Shown piece after piece: positions 1 to 10,309 of a DNA stretch of 29,462 nt. Within the stretch, counting starts at the first letter, position 1. Each line of letters opens with the position of its first letter. The notes beneath the pieces are model-generated. The model did no database searches, was not told where the DNA came from, and saw only the letters and a program-made list of their open reading frames with translations. Source of the DNA: Sperchopsis tessellata (taxonomy: Eukaryota; Arthropoda; Insecta; Coleoptera; Hydrophilidae); contig JAWQRN010000446.1 of the NCBI GenBank assembly GCA_033557685.1, positions 1-29,462 of the forward strand. Direction: 5' to 3'. The translations under genes were made by a program, and so were the position numbers.

Positions 1-34
<34 letters not shown>

Positions 35-35
35 T
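1..35. repeat. (AT)n microsatellite
   Basis: Alternating AT dinucleotides with a single C interruption, reaching the left edge, so the full tract is probably longer. It is a simple repeat with no coding content. Confidence 0.97.
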
Positions 36-524
36 AAATTTTAATGGTAGCGTTTTTTAGTTACCTTTGCTAAAAAAAATTTTAACAAAGCCATTATTTA
101 TTAATCAACCGAAAATACCTTGTCTGTATTATATTAATAAATTTATCTAAAAACCGTATCTGTATTTTATCCTATCTTATAACAAATAATCTAAAAAATA
201 TATTTTTCTTTATTGTTCTTAATTTTTAATTATCCCGAATTTCGGTGCACAATTATTTAATGTTAATTCGTACCGTAATGGTTTTATTTATATTTAATTT
301 TTGTTCGTACTAATTAACTTACTTTTTATTTTTATACAGAAATATCGACCGTTTCGGTTTAAGGTTTGATCAACAAGGCCTTTGTCGTCAATTCATTTTA
401 TGGAAATGCAAAATTTTCTCCTTCCATCTGTAATTCAGTTTTTCGTCCGACTGTTGAATTATACCTGTTCTATAGGCAACCGAGCTCACTTAATTGGTTA
501 GTATTTAAAAATATTTAAATTTAA
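36..524. other. AT-rich spacer, nothing recognised
   Basis: Very AT-rich sequence from 36 to about 340. From 340 to 500 it is more mixed in composition and holds no readable frame. I recognise no transposase, RT or RNA gene. The mixed stretch directly abuts the point where the J1 RT homology stops, so it may be part of whatever insertion or deletion removed the J1 3' half, but I cannot name it. Confidence 0.5.
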
Positions 525-1834
525 TTAAGTATAGTTTTTGACTGCTGCATATTTTAGAAGTATGGGTTGGATTTCATAACATCCTGGGGCTTTTCTTGGC
601 TTCATACTTCGGATGATGTTGGCGATTTCCTGGGGTGTCGTTGGAGATTCGTTTGGAATTTTTTGTAGGTAGCGGCGGACTGTTGTCTGGATCATTATCG
701 TCGTCAAAGGTGGTCCTACGTGCGTGTTTAAAGGCGTCGGTGAGAGGTTCAACTTTGTCTCCGTTCTAATAGGCAATTCCTCGTTCGCTGTGGAGAGAAG
801 CGATGATGATTTTCTTCTGCTTAAGATTGAGGGTTGACTGGTTTATGTGGTTTGGTGGAATTTGTTCCAATTTCTTCGCATATACTTCGTTCTTGAAATC
901 TGTGATGAGTGCGTCGACGTTGTAGGTGGCGTTGTTCCTTCTGACTCTTCTGGATCGATGGTGAATTATTCTATACTTCTCTCTGATTGGATCCTTTATA
1001 TATTGTATGATGACTTCTTCTCTGTGTGCTGCTGTTTTCTTAGGGATGGACCTGTTTGCTGCTTGTTGAATGACGTCAGTAAGTTCTTAGACTTTAGTGT
1101 ATACGTCCCTAGTGGAGGTTTGAAGTTATGTGGCAACAATGTTGGTGTCTATGTGACGTTGGAATGACTGCCAGTTCGCTCTGCTGTATGCTGTTTATTT
1201 CCGACCTGGCGTGTATGCGATTTCTGCGCCTGTTATACTATTGGGTTGCGATCGGAGTTTAGGTTATTGAGAGCAAGTGGTTGGGTAATTTCAATAGTCT
1301 TGGCAAGTGTCAGGTCTATGGTGCTCGGTAGTTGCATGTTGTAGTGGAAGTGGGTTGGCTTGTCTGGATGGTGAATGTTGCCGTTCCTAATTTGACTGTG
1401 ATTTAGGAATATGTATCCTTTTCTGTTGTTTGAATGGTTGTTCCATGCCGTGTTGGCGTTGAAATCACTTGTTATATGACTTTCCTGGACAGATTTAGTA
1501 GGGCGCGTAAGGCTTTTTTGTTCATATGGTTTTGAGGTCTCTGGTAGACGTTGACAATAGTGGTGTTGTCTGCGAGTTTGATTGCGATTGATTCCATGGC
1601 GTTTGTGTCGGCCTAGCTTGGATGGTGTGGGATCATGTGTTTTACTACAATCGCACCACCTACTCCGCGGCCTCCAAGTCTATTTTATTGTGCACACTGT
1701 GTTGTTAGTTTGATTTCGCGAAGTATCAGGATGTCGATTTCTTCATCCTGGAGGAAAATTTGTGTTTCTGGTAGTTTATGTATTACGCTGTTTGCGTTAC
1801 AGTGGCAGATGGTTAGGAAGCGAACGATGTCCAT
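525..1834 (-). pseudogene. J1 ORF2 fragment: Jockey-clade endonuclease and N-terminal RT, decayed
   Basis: This is the remnant of the pol-like ORF2 of a Jockey-clade non-LTR retrotransposon, whose product nicks DNA and reverse-transcribes the element RNA. The ATG at 1834 opens an APE-like endonuclease: CHCNANSVIHKLPETQ near the start corresponds to the family's N-A-N motif, followed by EEIDILILREIKLT (the usual SETxLT position). After an in-frame stop and frame changes come TSDFNANTAWNN (GDFN motif, Asp codon at 1464-1466), HPDKPTHFHYN, STIDLTLAKTI and SDRNPIV at about 1239-1256, where the usual catalytic His of SDHNP is Arg. The frame at 776-525 reads PTTPQEIANIIRSMKPRKAPG, RT block 1, and homology stops at about 525, before the catalytic RT motifs. 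The usual family length is about 900 residues, so roughly half is missing. The partner gag lies just upstream at 1840-2698. Confidence 0.9.
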
Positions 1835-1839
1835 CTAAG

Positions 1840-2698
1840 CGCTCTTGTAATCTTCTGTGATGTTCGAGACTGCTTTCAATTAGTAACCGAAGTCTTGTGG
1901 TCCGTTTTGAAGTAGAGTTTTGAATTTCTTCACGAAGTAGGGTAATTTGAACAAGTTAATGACCTGTGGGGTCTTGGCTGTGGTTATGTGTGGAGTTTTT
2001 GTAGGTCTTACTGAGATACTGGTGTTAGAGTTGGTGGTTGGTGTCCTAGCTGGGGGAAGTTTTGCATGTACGTGGCCTGGGGTTGTTGGTGTTATTTTTT
2101 GGTCCAGAGGTTGGTTGTTGGTAGTAATACTGGCACGATCTTCTTTATTGTAGGTGGTGTTATCCTGTCAATTTCCCTCTGCTGGAAATTTCGATAGGTT
2201 TTATAGCTGGTAGAATTGGCTGGGGGATCTATTCCGCAATTTGAGCAGGTGGGTGCCTCTTCTATTGTCTGTTTTGCGGTCGATGGTGGCGTGATATTCT
2301 TTGTACTTCACGCAACTAGGTTCACTAAGCAATGTTTCGTTCCGTGGCTAAAGTTTTGGCAGTTTCGACACAGCTCAACTTCTCTGGTGTTGCTGTAGTT
2401 CTCCCATGATATGCGACAGTGTAGGATAGACTTTCTTGCCTATCCCTAAGTCTTGAGTTTGTGGCAAATTTACTAAGAAGAGTGGTGATGAGTTGAGATT
2501 CTTCTCGGTATTCTTCACGAAAACATGGTCTACGTTGATTTCTTGGTGGTGGAGATCCGTTGAGATTTCCTCTGGCAGGAATGTGGATAGGCCTAAGATG
2601 ACCAGTTTCTTTTGGAGTTCCGGACGCTATCCATAGGTGTGGAAATGGTATTCGCTTGATCGCTTTAGCTTCTCCATGAGGTTCTTGTAATCCTCCAT
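1840..2698 (-). pseudogene. J1 ORF1: Jockey-clade gag with three degraded zinc knuckles
   Basis: Nucleic-acid-binding gag-like ORF1 of the same element as the following endonuclease/RT fragment. The ATG at 2698 opens MEDYKNLMEKLKRSSEYHF, which runs into a stop. 2626-2384 then reads LVILGLSTFLPEEISTDL and further, which resembles the PRE_C2HC region that precedes zinc knuckles in insect Jockey gags. After a frameshift come three knuckles: CRNCQNFSHGTKHC at 2329-2370 is complete (CX2CX4HX4C); CVKYKEYHATIDR at 2276-2314 has lost the second and last Cys; CSNCGIDPPANSTSY at 2203-2247 has lost His and the last Cys. The C-terminal tail to about 1840 cannot be aligned by eye. Multiple frame changes make this a pseudogene. 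The start choice is tentative because the sequence upstream of 2698 also stays open for a short distance. Confidence 0.88.
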
Positions 2699-2759
2699 CT
2701 TGGAGCACATAAGAAACACTGTGTATATACAATCACTGTCGCATGCCCCCATGGAGATA

Positions 2760-3340
2760 CACCAACTGATTTGGAACCTCAATCAGCGTTAGTATGGTTT
2801 ACTGTTAAGTTACGAATATAAATCGGTGTTAAATATTTGTCGTCGTATATAAAATGTTCCAAAAGGTGAAAATATAGACTCGTTCGACAGAAACTGAATT
2901 ACTCTTTACGATTGATTTCTGCTTCAATGCTGTCTAAATACTGACTCAAAATTATTATTGTAACGGATTGAAAATTCTAGGTCACTACGGACCTATGAAA
3001 CGGTTTCAAGTACCTGAAGCACGATGAACCAATGTAACAGTGTCCACCTGAAGGAGGTGTTGACTACTTTACCGGGGAAACAACCGAACAATTACTCGTG
3101 GACCGAGTTCGTTCTAAACTATGTGCTAAGTCTAGTGGCAAATTATGATAATAGGACCCTCGAAGTGTGTAAGTAACCTGAAATAAATTCTATTACGAAG
3201 TGGAGATTGCAGAAGCAAATAAAATAACGCAAATTAGTCAAAATATATCTATTGAATAAAAGTAACACGTACAAAGGTAATTGTCGCAATCGACAAACCA
3301 CCTGCAGTAAGCCATCCAAGTGCTGAATATTGATTGTTAG
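2760..3340. other. non-coding spacer between J1 and the tandem-repeat cluster
   Basis: There is no readable frame. The first bases beyond 2698 are probably J1 5' UTR. One short sequence, TACCTGAAGCACGAT at 3011-3025, recurs with one mismatch at 4749-4763, and both copies are followed by ACAGTGTCC (3037-3045 and 4807-4815). This suggests that the two flanks of the repeat cluster may share ancestry. Confidence 0.4.
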
Positions 3341-3370
3341 GATGACCAGGTAGAAAAGATGAGAGTTACG

Positions 3371-3550
3371 ACCTGATGAAAGATCGTCTATTAATGCCTG
3401 TCGTTTTGCGATTCAGGGCCGAGCCTAGCTCTCTGAGTACCTGATTGAGAAAGTCATGATGGACAGATAAAAGGCACGAGGATCAAAACTTGATGGATAT
3501 GCGTCTATTCATACCTCTCGCTTTGCGATTCAGAGACGAGCCTAATCCAT
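3371..3550. repeat. two copies of a ~60-bp motif, ~117 bp apart
   Basis: Copies begin at about 3371 and 3488. They share the pattern cgtctatt-atacc-tcg-tttgcgattcag-gacgagccta, with the best-conserved core TTTGCGATTCAG at 3405-3416 and 3521-3532. The copies are diverged, so this is an old duplication rather than a fresh satellite. Confidence 0.75.
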
Positions 3551-3744
3551 TAGTGACACTGTTAGTGACAATAATATAAGACATGTACTTAGCTGAAAGG
3601 CAAATGGCTTTCCGATGGCAAAAATAAATATAACACTACTATATATTACGGAAACCGAAAGAATGTGACAAGAAACCCTGAAATAAAAATATCTAATAGT
3701 AAAAGTAAAAAATGACAATGACAAGACAAGAAAAGGCAATGTAA

Positions 3745-3945
3745 ACTTCAAAAATACAGTAACAAAGTATCAGAAATAAAAAAAGTACGATGATAAATAG
3801 TACAAAAAAAGACAATGAAACTTGAAAATACAGTAACGATGTAACACAAATAAAATAAAATGATAAATAATAAACAAAGGACAATTAAACTTGAAAATAC
3901 AGTAACGATGTAACACAAATAAAATCAAATGATGCGCGTGTATAC
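3745..3945. repeat. three tandem copies of a ~70-bp unit
   Basis: Units start with ACTTSAAAATACAGTAAC at about 3745, 3820 and 3889, giving periods of 75 and 69 bp. The second and third units are almost identical over their first ~45 bases; the first is more diverged. All are A-rich on the plus strand. Confidence 0.85.
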
Positions 3946-4151
3946 ACTAGCGCACTCTCGACGGTTCGAGGGAGAGAAAAACTTACTGGGTTTTGTATTA
4001 ATTACACTGATTGCTTAATTATATTGAATGCGAGTAATGCAAACTAGAAATCTTTCGGCTACTCAGCTAAGTTCCACTTGAATAAATAAATGAAACAGTT
4101 GCGAAGAATTTACAATAATTAATACGACGATATTCTGGAGCAAAGAGTAGT

Positions 4152-4560
4152 GGAGAGACGTTCACGTTGTAAAACGCAAATACGGGATGTCCACCAAACC
4201 AAGCTCTGAAATTAACCGCTGATGACCTCAAATGTATATATTGTAATTTTAGGATTTACGGAGATGTTTACGTTGTAGAATGCAAAAACGGGATGTCCGT
4301 GCAGCCAACAGAATCAGAATATACAGCGAGCAAAATGAAGAATAAAATAAAATGGAAAAAAAAATAAAATAAAATTTAACAAATGCAAACTAATCAAGTT
4401 CCGAATACACCGCGCATGGCCCCAAATGGATACAATCTAATTCTAGGCATTACGGAGAGACGTTCACGTTGCAGAACGCAAATACGGGATATCCGTGCAG
4501 CCAACAGAATCAGAATATACAGTGGGCAAAATAAAGAATGAAATAAAAATATAATATAAA
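4152..4560. repeat. three copies of a GGAGAGACGTTCACGTTG-type repeat
   Basis: Copies begin at 4152, 4260 and 4454. The second and third are 194 bp apart and share an identical 31-base stretch (4295-4325 and about 4490-4520) containing GCAGCCAACAGAATCAG, followed in each by A-rich runs. The first copy keeps only the ~40-base head, ending at GGGATGTCC. Together with the two clusters to the left this makes a repeat-rich block of about 1.2 kb next to the 3' end of the BEL/Pao element. Confidence 0.88.
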
Positions 4561-4866
4561 ATATAATTTAATTAATGCATATTAACTAAGTTCTGACGTA
4601 ACTCGAGAAATAAAGAAAATAAATTGAAATTATAAAAGAACGTTAAAGTTACGATTGAGTATTTAAAATGAAACTGAATAATATAAAAAAGTAAACTCAG
4701 CGAAATGACTGTTCTCGTGATACAATATCAAAGAAAGGGACTTTTGTCTACCTGAACCACGATACTTAAGGTCCTCGATCCGCACATGCGTTAATCTTAT
4801 TGGGGGACAGTGTCCTTCAATAGCATTTAAGCTTCCTCTTTCTACATACGCGCTAGCAACTAAATA

Positions 4867-4885
4867 TCTCTCTCTCTCTCTCTCT
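4867..4885. repeat. (TC)n microsatellite
   Basis: A 19-base uninterrupted TC run. On the minus strand it reads as (GA)n within the putative 3' LTR of the BEL/Pao element. Confidence 0.95.
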
Positions 4886-4945
4886 GTCGCTCATATGCAG
4901 CACTCGGATGCTCGCTTTCTGGCGCAATGGAAAAATACTGCGACC

Positions 4946-4981
4946 GTGTTCGCGGACATCTGGCGAACACACATCCCTTCG
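4946..4981 (-). other. candidate polypurine tract and start of BEL/Pao 3' LTR
   Basis: On the minus strand, about 160 bp after the pol stop codon, a short purine run (GAAGGGA, 4980-4974) is followed directly by TGTGTGTTCGCC. LTRs begin with TG after a polypurine tract, so the LTR edge may lie at about 4969-4973. The sequence just inside is a perfect 8-bp inverted repeat (GTGTTCGC and GCGAACAC, 4946-4953 and 4963-4970, with a 9-base loop). I found no second copy upstream of the element in this window, so the LTR assignment is inference. Confidence 0.4.
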
Positions 4982-5140
4982 GTTGGTATAGAATTTTAAC
5001 ATCCAGTGGCGTCACTAAAAAAATATGCTTTCAAAGAATAAAACTGAAATTTTATTAAAATGAAAAAGAAATAAATAATTAGGAAATCACGTGCCGTTAA
5101 AATATATACAATGAAAATAAAAATTAACAAATTGGTCGGC

Positions 5141-8100
5141 CTAGGGCGAACGTAGAGGAACTAGCTTTGTAATTGGACGTTTGAAGAGTCATTTGGAAGT
5201 CTGAACGTTACCTACCCGGAAGATTTCATCAGGACCGTTCATAACTCTTCCAGTCCTCCAGCTCAGAGGCGGCGAAGGTGGTTCTATAAGAAGAACTAGA
5301 TCGTCAACGCAGATATTGGGTAAAAATTTATTCCATTTGGACCTTTTTTGAAGGGTATGAAGGTACACTTTGTGCCATATATCCCAAACGTGTTAAGTAG
5401 CCTGACTGATAAGTTGCCATCGCGACAATGAGCATGGTATATCATCTACAAATATGCGTTGTGGATGGACCAAGAGAGATGACCCAATAAGGAAATAGCT
5501 AGGCGTGAGAACAACTAGGCCTTCAGGTTGAGATGAGAGGGGATATAATTGACGTGAGAGTAAGAATCACTTAAATTCGACAAAAAAAAGTTCTAAATGG
5601 GCGATCCCCGGCATAGCATTCAGCTGATATTTGGCAGATTTTATGCCTGCCTCCAGCGACATGTGGAGTGAGAGGAGGGTTGAAATAATACGAGATTTCC
5701 TTTTGTGAAAGATGAGTTTGAGCTTCATGAGAAGCCAAATGTCTAAAAAGTTATCGGAACGAAGTGTACGTCGAGCGATGAACCTGTTGAGAGAAGCCAG
5801 CAAGGCATGTGTGGAAATACTAGAAACCACCTCTAAGTGAAGAACCTTGGTGCTTATGCATACAAATGAGTTAATATGCGCCATTGTGATAGGAGCGTTT
5901 CTCCGTGTACTTTCTATTAAATGAAATGGTCCACCAAAATCAACGCCGGTAGGGCTTTCTTTGTTGGAAATATGAGGGCGGAAGATTGCCCATTAGATGT
6001 GACGTGTGAAAATTATCCAGTATTTTTGAACGATGAGAGTTTGTAGCAGCTGCGGCCCAGCATGTAAATGAGTTTTTTGATACTGATCGATCAGTATATC
6101 TACCAAATGTGTTTTAGTGGGGAGAAGGTATGGATGCTTTTGAATCTTTATTCAGAGTAGAATTTTGAAGATGGTCTCCTACACATATAAGACCATCATC
6201 ATAGATAAAAGGTGACAACGAAAGCCAATGTTTGGCTGTGTACGTATGCATAAAGTAGTAGCTTTAGTTTAGACTCCAGTACGAAGGAAGATGCAAAAGT
6301 TTTAGATGGCTTAACATGCCATAACTCGGGGTGTTTACTAATTCAACTGGATCCATGCTATCGTAGAGGAGAAAAGGAGATATTCCCCGTGAAGCGCTAT
6401 CCGCAGGATTTTGACTAAATTATATATGGAACCACCGAGGAGGTTTTGTATGTTCCTGAATAAACGAAACACGATTCTTAACAAATATTTAAGTGGGCAT
6501 GGTTGAGAATAAAGTCATGCTAAAACAATAGTAGAATCTGTGGTCAGGTAGGTGTTTGATAATAAAAGTTTACCTAGAAAAGGTTGTAGAGATAGTAAGA
6601 CTTGTGTGGGTAATCCAGCTACGTAAAAGTCTAGCCGGAGAATGGATATCGTCTTTAAGTTTCATTTTTGCCTTTAGTAGCATACATTTACGGTTTTGAT
6701 GTTCATCAATGAGGCAGAGATAAATACACTTTGCGTACCCAAGTTCTGATGCATCGCAGAAACCTATCAATAGGGAGGAACTAGCTGAAGCAGTAGGCAA
6801 ACGTCTTGGAATTTCTATTTGTAATACCGCTGAAACGCCCTCAATGAAAATTTTCCAAAGAATAGAAATGGTATCCGGGAGCGACATGTCCCAGTCAAGG
6901 TGAGAACACCAAGTGAGCTGCAATATGTACTAGAGGGTCGAACACAAGAACTATGGTAGATAATTCTGACCTCATTGTACGTAAAAATGGAGGAGGGTTG
7001 ATGTCGTAAGAGAACAAATGATGATTAGGATTTCATCGTAAGCCTATTAATTTGAGCATCGTGGAACCTTCATTCTGAACAGGTTGTTGTATGAACCTTA
7101 TGGCCAGGAAAGGGCGCAAGTGAGCCCATACTTGAGTGTTTTTAGTTCGAAAGCCTTGATTGGAGTATATTGCTTGAAAAGCCATGTTGGAAATATCTAT
7201 CCTTTGCCTGAATCAAGATCTGTCTGTATATTTTTACAATATCTGGTGTGAAGGCAATTTATTGCAGTAAAAATTGTAAGAGGATACTAGAAACATCCAA
7301 TTGAAGTTTTGGACCTGATAGAAGAAATTGGTTGAAGGAATCATTCGGCATTTGATATGACCCATCAAATACGACCCGAAGGTTAGTAGTAGGGCTATCT
7401 TCCTTGAAGACAGGATGGTGAGGAATGAGTTATCTCGAAGGTTTAGAGGTTTCTTCCATGTGATCAAGTGTTTGGTACTCAGACATGAAGGCGTGATATG
7501 AGTCTCTAAAAATCGGATTTTCTAACCTATGGAAGCGATTGATAGCTCCGCCGACAGGATCTGGTAGATCAGGAGGATCTCTCTTGAATGAAAGTACGAC
7601 AACATATCTTCCCGTTGAATCTCTAGCATGAGTTTTTAAAAAATGGACTTCTGCTTCTACATAATAGGGATATGAATGAGCAGATGAACAAGGATCCTCG
7701 ATTTCCCAGAACTTACGCATTGTATCATCGCGGGATGAATATGTATTAACCAAGAGTGTCGTAACATTAGAACTTGGTATTTGAGGGATCTTTCCCACAA
7801 TTACATATCAAAATGTAGTGAAAATGTCAAAAATCAAATGGTATAGGTCACCACCGAAAAGAAAATCTATAGGGATGACTTACTGAAAGCGACCTGAACT
7901 TTTTCAACATCTGACTGCAGAGAGGTACAAAAGGAATATCTGCTGTGATTTGTGGAAGAAGGATGGATTCCATCTTCATTGGAGGAAAAGAGCTATGATT
8001 AGATGAAATAACACAAATGACCTTGTATTTATTTCCTGGGATAGAAGTTTGTCCATGACCAGAGATAGTAACTGGAACTGGAATACGCTTGAGGCTAAGT

Positions 8101-8285
8101 TTATTTGCACATATTTGCCAATATATAGACTTATTGAGGCCAGAGCCAATGATTCCTCTGGCTGGGTGTAAATAACCTCGAGAGTCAGCAATATTTAATA
8201 TCATGGTTTTCAAAACAACATACTGAGTGGAGGATGCCAGATTTGAAATTACATTAGAATGTGTTTCAATTACATACATTGTACC
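5141..8285 (-). pseudogene. P1 pol: BEL/Pao LTR retrotransposon protease-RT-RNase H-integrase, decayed
   Basis: Polyprotein of a BEL/Pao LTR retrotransposon, read in several frames. In order: protease region (8279-7848; HPARGIIGSGL, where the usual catalytic DSG is GSG at 8145-8147; then CANKLSLKRIPVPVTISG); the connector (7798-7430; HFLKTHARDSTGRYVV and PVGGAINRFHRLEN); RT with LRVVFDGS and motif A PDIVKIYRQIL (Asp 7241-7243); a deletion near 7060 that removes the YxDD block and joins FIQQPVQNEG to STMLKLIGL; FSYDINPPP and LIGFCDASELGYA (6923-6570); RNase H TDSTIVLA; the integrase zinc-binding region (HLHAGPQLLQTLIVQKYWI); catalytic-core VDFGGPF (Asp 5939-5941) and AHINSFVCISTKVLHLEVVS (5884 on); LTPSYFLIG; and a DUF5641-like C-terminus ending FKRPITKLVPLRSP with its stop at 5141-5143. 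The integrase second Asp region (SDCGTNF in relatives) is unreadable. About 1,050 residues remain of a normal ~1,700-residue polyprotein. Confidence 0.93.
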
Positions 8286-8339
8286 TATCGAAACTTACAA
8301 TGTGAAGAGTTTACTATGTTTTATTTATTATATTTATAA

Positions 8340-8543
8340 TTATAGGAAATAAGTAGATAGAGTAGTACAATTCATTTTATCACTTTCATCAGACTGCTTT
8401 CTACAATTATTTAGAAGATCTGTAGACGACGTCGGCCAACCATTATATACAGTGATAATAAAAGTAAGGCTTTGAGAACCAATGCTTTTAACACTTAATT
8501 TGGAAGAGATAAGTGTTTCAAAGAAAATATAATGGAAGTTCAA
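8340..8543 (-). pseudogene. possible gag remnant of the BEL/Pao element
   Basis: Reading upstream of the protease, the frame at 8543-8340 contains FFETLISSKLSVKS, then WPTSSTDLLNNCRKQSDESDK. This matches in layout the BEL/Pao gag region in which a 'xxxKLxxxT...W...PTF.xLLxFLxxR' pattern follows the central domain. The similarity is to the pattern rather than to a specific protein. No zinc knuckles are readable between this stretch and the protease, which suggests a deletion. The 5' LTR and tRNA-primer site were not found further upstream (8550-9100). The strand and placement fit P1, but confidence is limited. Confidence 0.45.
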
Positions 8544-8544
8544 T

Positions 8545-10300
8545 CCACCAATCTCTCCGAGATTATTTGTTTAGTTTGTTACGATAGTTAGAAACGACTG
8601 GATTGGTCACTAGCGAAACTAGAATTCATTCCTGGGCGATGTGGACAAGTGAGAATACTTAAATTAAAGACTGGTATTGGACAACTATTATATCCCGTTC
8701 AAAGAAATTTCCCTCTGGAATCAAGGCTTTATAGAAGGAAGGAAACATTATAGAATTTCCGTTGTGTGTGAGATTCAAATCGGGGTATAAAAGAAATAAG
8801 AATGCCGAAAGTGATCTAAATAATTTTGTTATTAAACAAATAATGATAGAGAGAGGAATAGCACCACATGTTGTAAGTTAAATGAACTTACTATTTTGTT
8901 AACTTTAGAAATTTTGCATAACATACAATTGTACAAAATTGGAATATTGTTGTAGGTTACTGGTACTATAGTGATATATTTTTCCCTATCTCCCTCTATC
9001 TCCCCCTCAAATCGAGATCAGAGATCAGATACCGTTATCACACTTTTTTTAAATTGCTGATATGTGAAATTTCGAAAGAATTTATAATATTTTAAATCAT
9101 ACCTACGATTTTATTACTTCATTCTATTTGCTTTTACCATTATTCCGTCTCATTAGCAACAAAATACTATGCCTTAAGAGATGTGCGTATCAAATTAAAA
9201 ATAAAATATTGTTTAGCATAGACTTTAGGAATTTCAAACATGTAAAAAAATGGGATTTTAAAAAGATCTGATGCAAAGTGATTCTTATTTAAAAAAAAAT
9301 TTCTACTACGAATTCAACACCTTCAATTCCTTTTGAGATAATTACAAATAGCAAAAAATTATTACGTAGTGCCAAATAGTGTCTGTGAGTATCTACCCTT
9401 ATAACTATTATATTATTGGTGATGAAAGGTTAAATCAGTCATATACGATGAAAGTTCATTTACGACTTATTTAACATCGAAAGTCCACCATCGCAGTAAG
9501 TTTAGTTTAATTAGGGTACTCAAATTCTAAAAGGTAAATTGAAATCTCCTACATAAATTAATCCGAAACATGAGAGCAAAAAGTGTGGTAAGTGGGTGTC
9601 TAAATGACCTGTAAATTGCGAATGTTATAATGTTTGTGATCTGTATACCACCCCGACCAATACATAATGATGACCTACTTCAACAGTCGACGTCTCGTAT
9701 GGAATGTTACCTCTAAAATACATCCCTTCTTCCCCCATGCGTACTCACTCCAAATAAATACATATTTATCAATATCAATAATTTGTTCAATGATATAAGA
9801 ATTCTACCAACTTTTACTGATACCTAAATTAACAAAATTTTGCAATAGTATGCGATCTGTATAAGTATGAGATCTCTATCATCAATCATAATTAGAAAGA
9901 AAAATCTGACATTTAAATGGACTAAAAGTGAGAACACGATAAAACAGAGAGTCATCAAAACAATAAATTAAGCCAACAAAGATATTTTATACAATCGAAG
10001 GAGACATTAAATTTAACAACAAAAGTACTTAGATATGTGAAGAAAAAAGTGAGCAAATAATGTGTACATAATTATAAATAAATAAAAAGGGGAAATTTAA
10101 TACTTCAAGTAAAAATATTTATCAGAATGTGGTCATAGACTCCGAGACGGTTTTAGTCTCATTTTAAAAATTGAGGATAACATAAATAAGTATAAACTGA
10201 AATTAATAAGTAGATTGAGTTTGTCTGCTGTTTTGTCTAGTGATGGTTAAGAGAACCCCTGGCAAAACACATCACTCGAAATGTCTGATCACATACAGTG
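8545..10300. other. AT-rich spacer, nothing recognised
   Basis: About 1.75 kb of AT-rich sequence with stops in all frames. A pyrimidine-rich patch (TCCCTATCTCCCTCTATC, about 8984-9001) is the only compositional feature. It could hold P1 5' LTR debris on the right of P1 and the C1 3' UTR near 10300, but no terminal repeat, poly(A) tail or target duplication could be read with confidence. Confidence 0.45.
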
Positions 10301-10309
10301 TGCACGATA

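Noticed and set aside
847..1167. 106-codon plus-strand open frame
   Set aside because: It lies antisense to the J1 endonuclease region, is Cys/Val-rich and low in similarity to anything. The minus-strand reading gives clear endonuclease motifs.
3542..3884. Overlapping minus-strand frames rich in Phe, Tyr and Val
   Set aside because: They are translations of the ~70-bp A-rich tandem repeats, not proteins.
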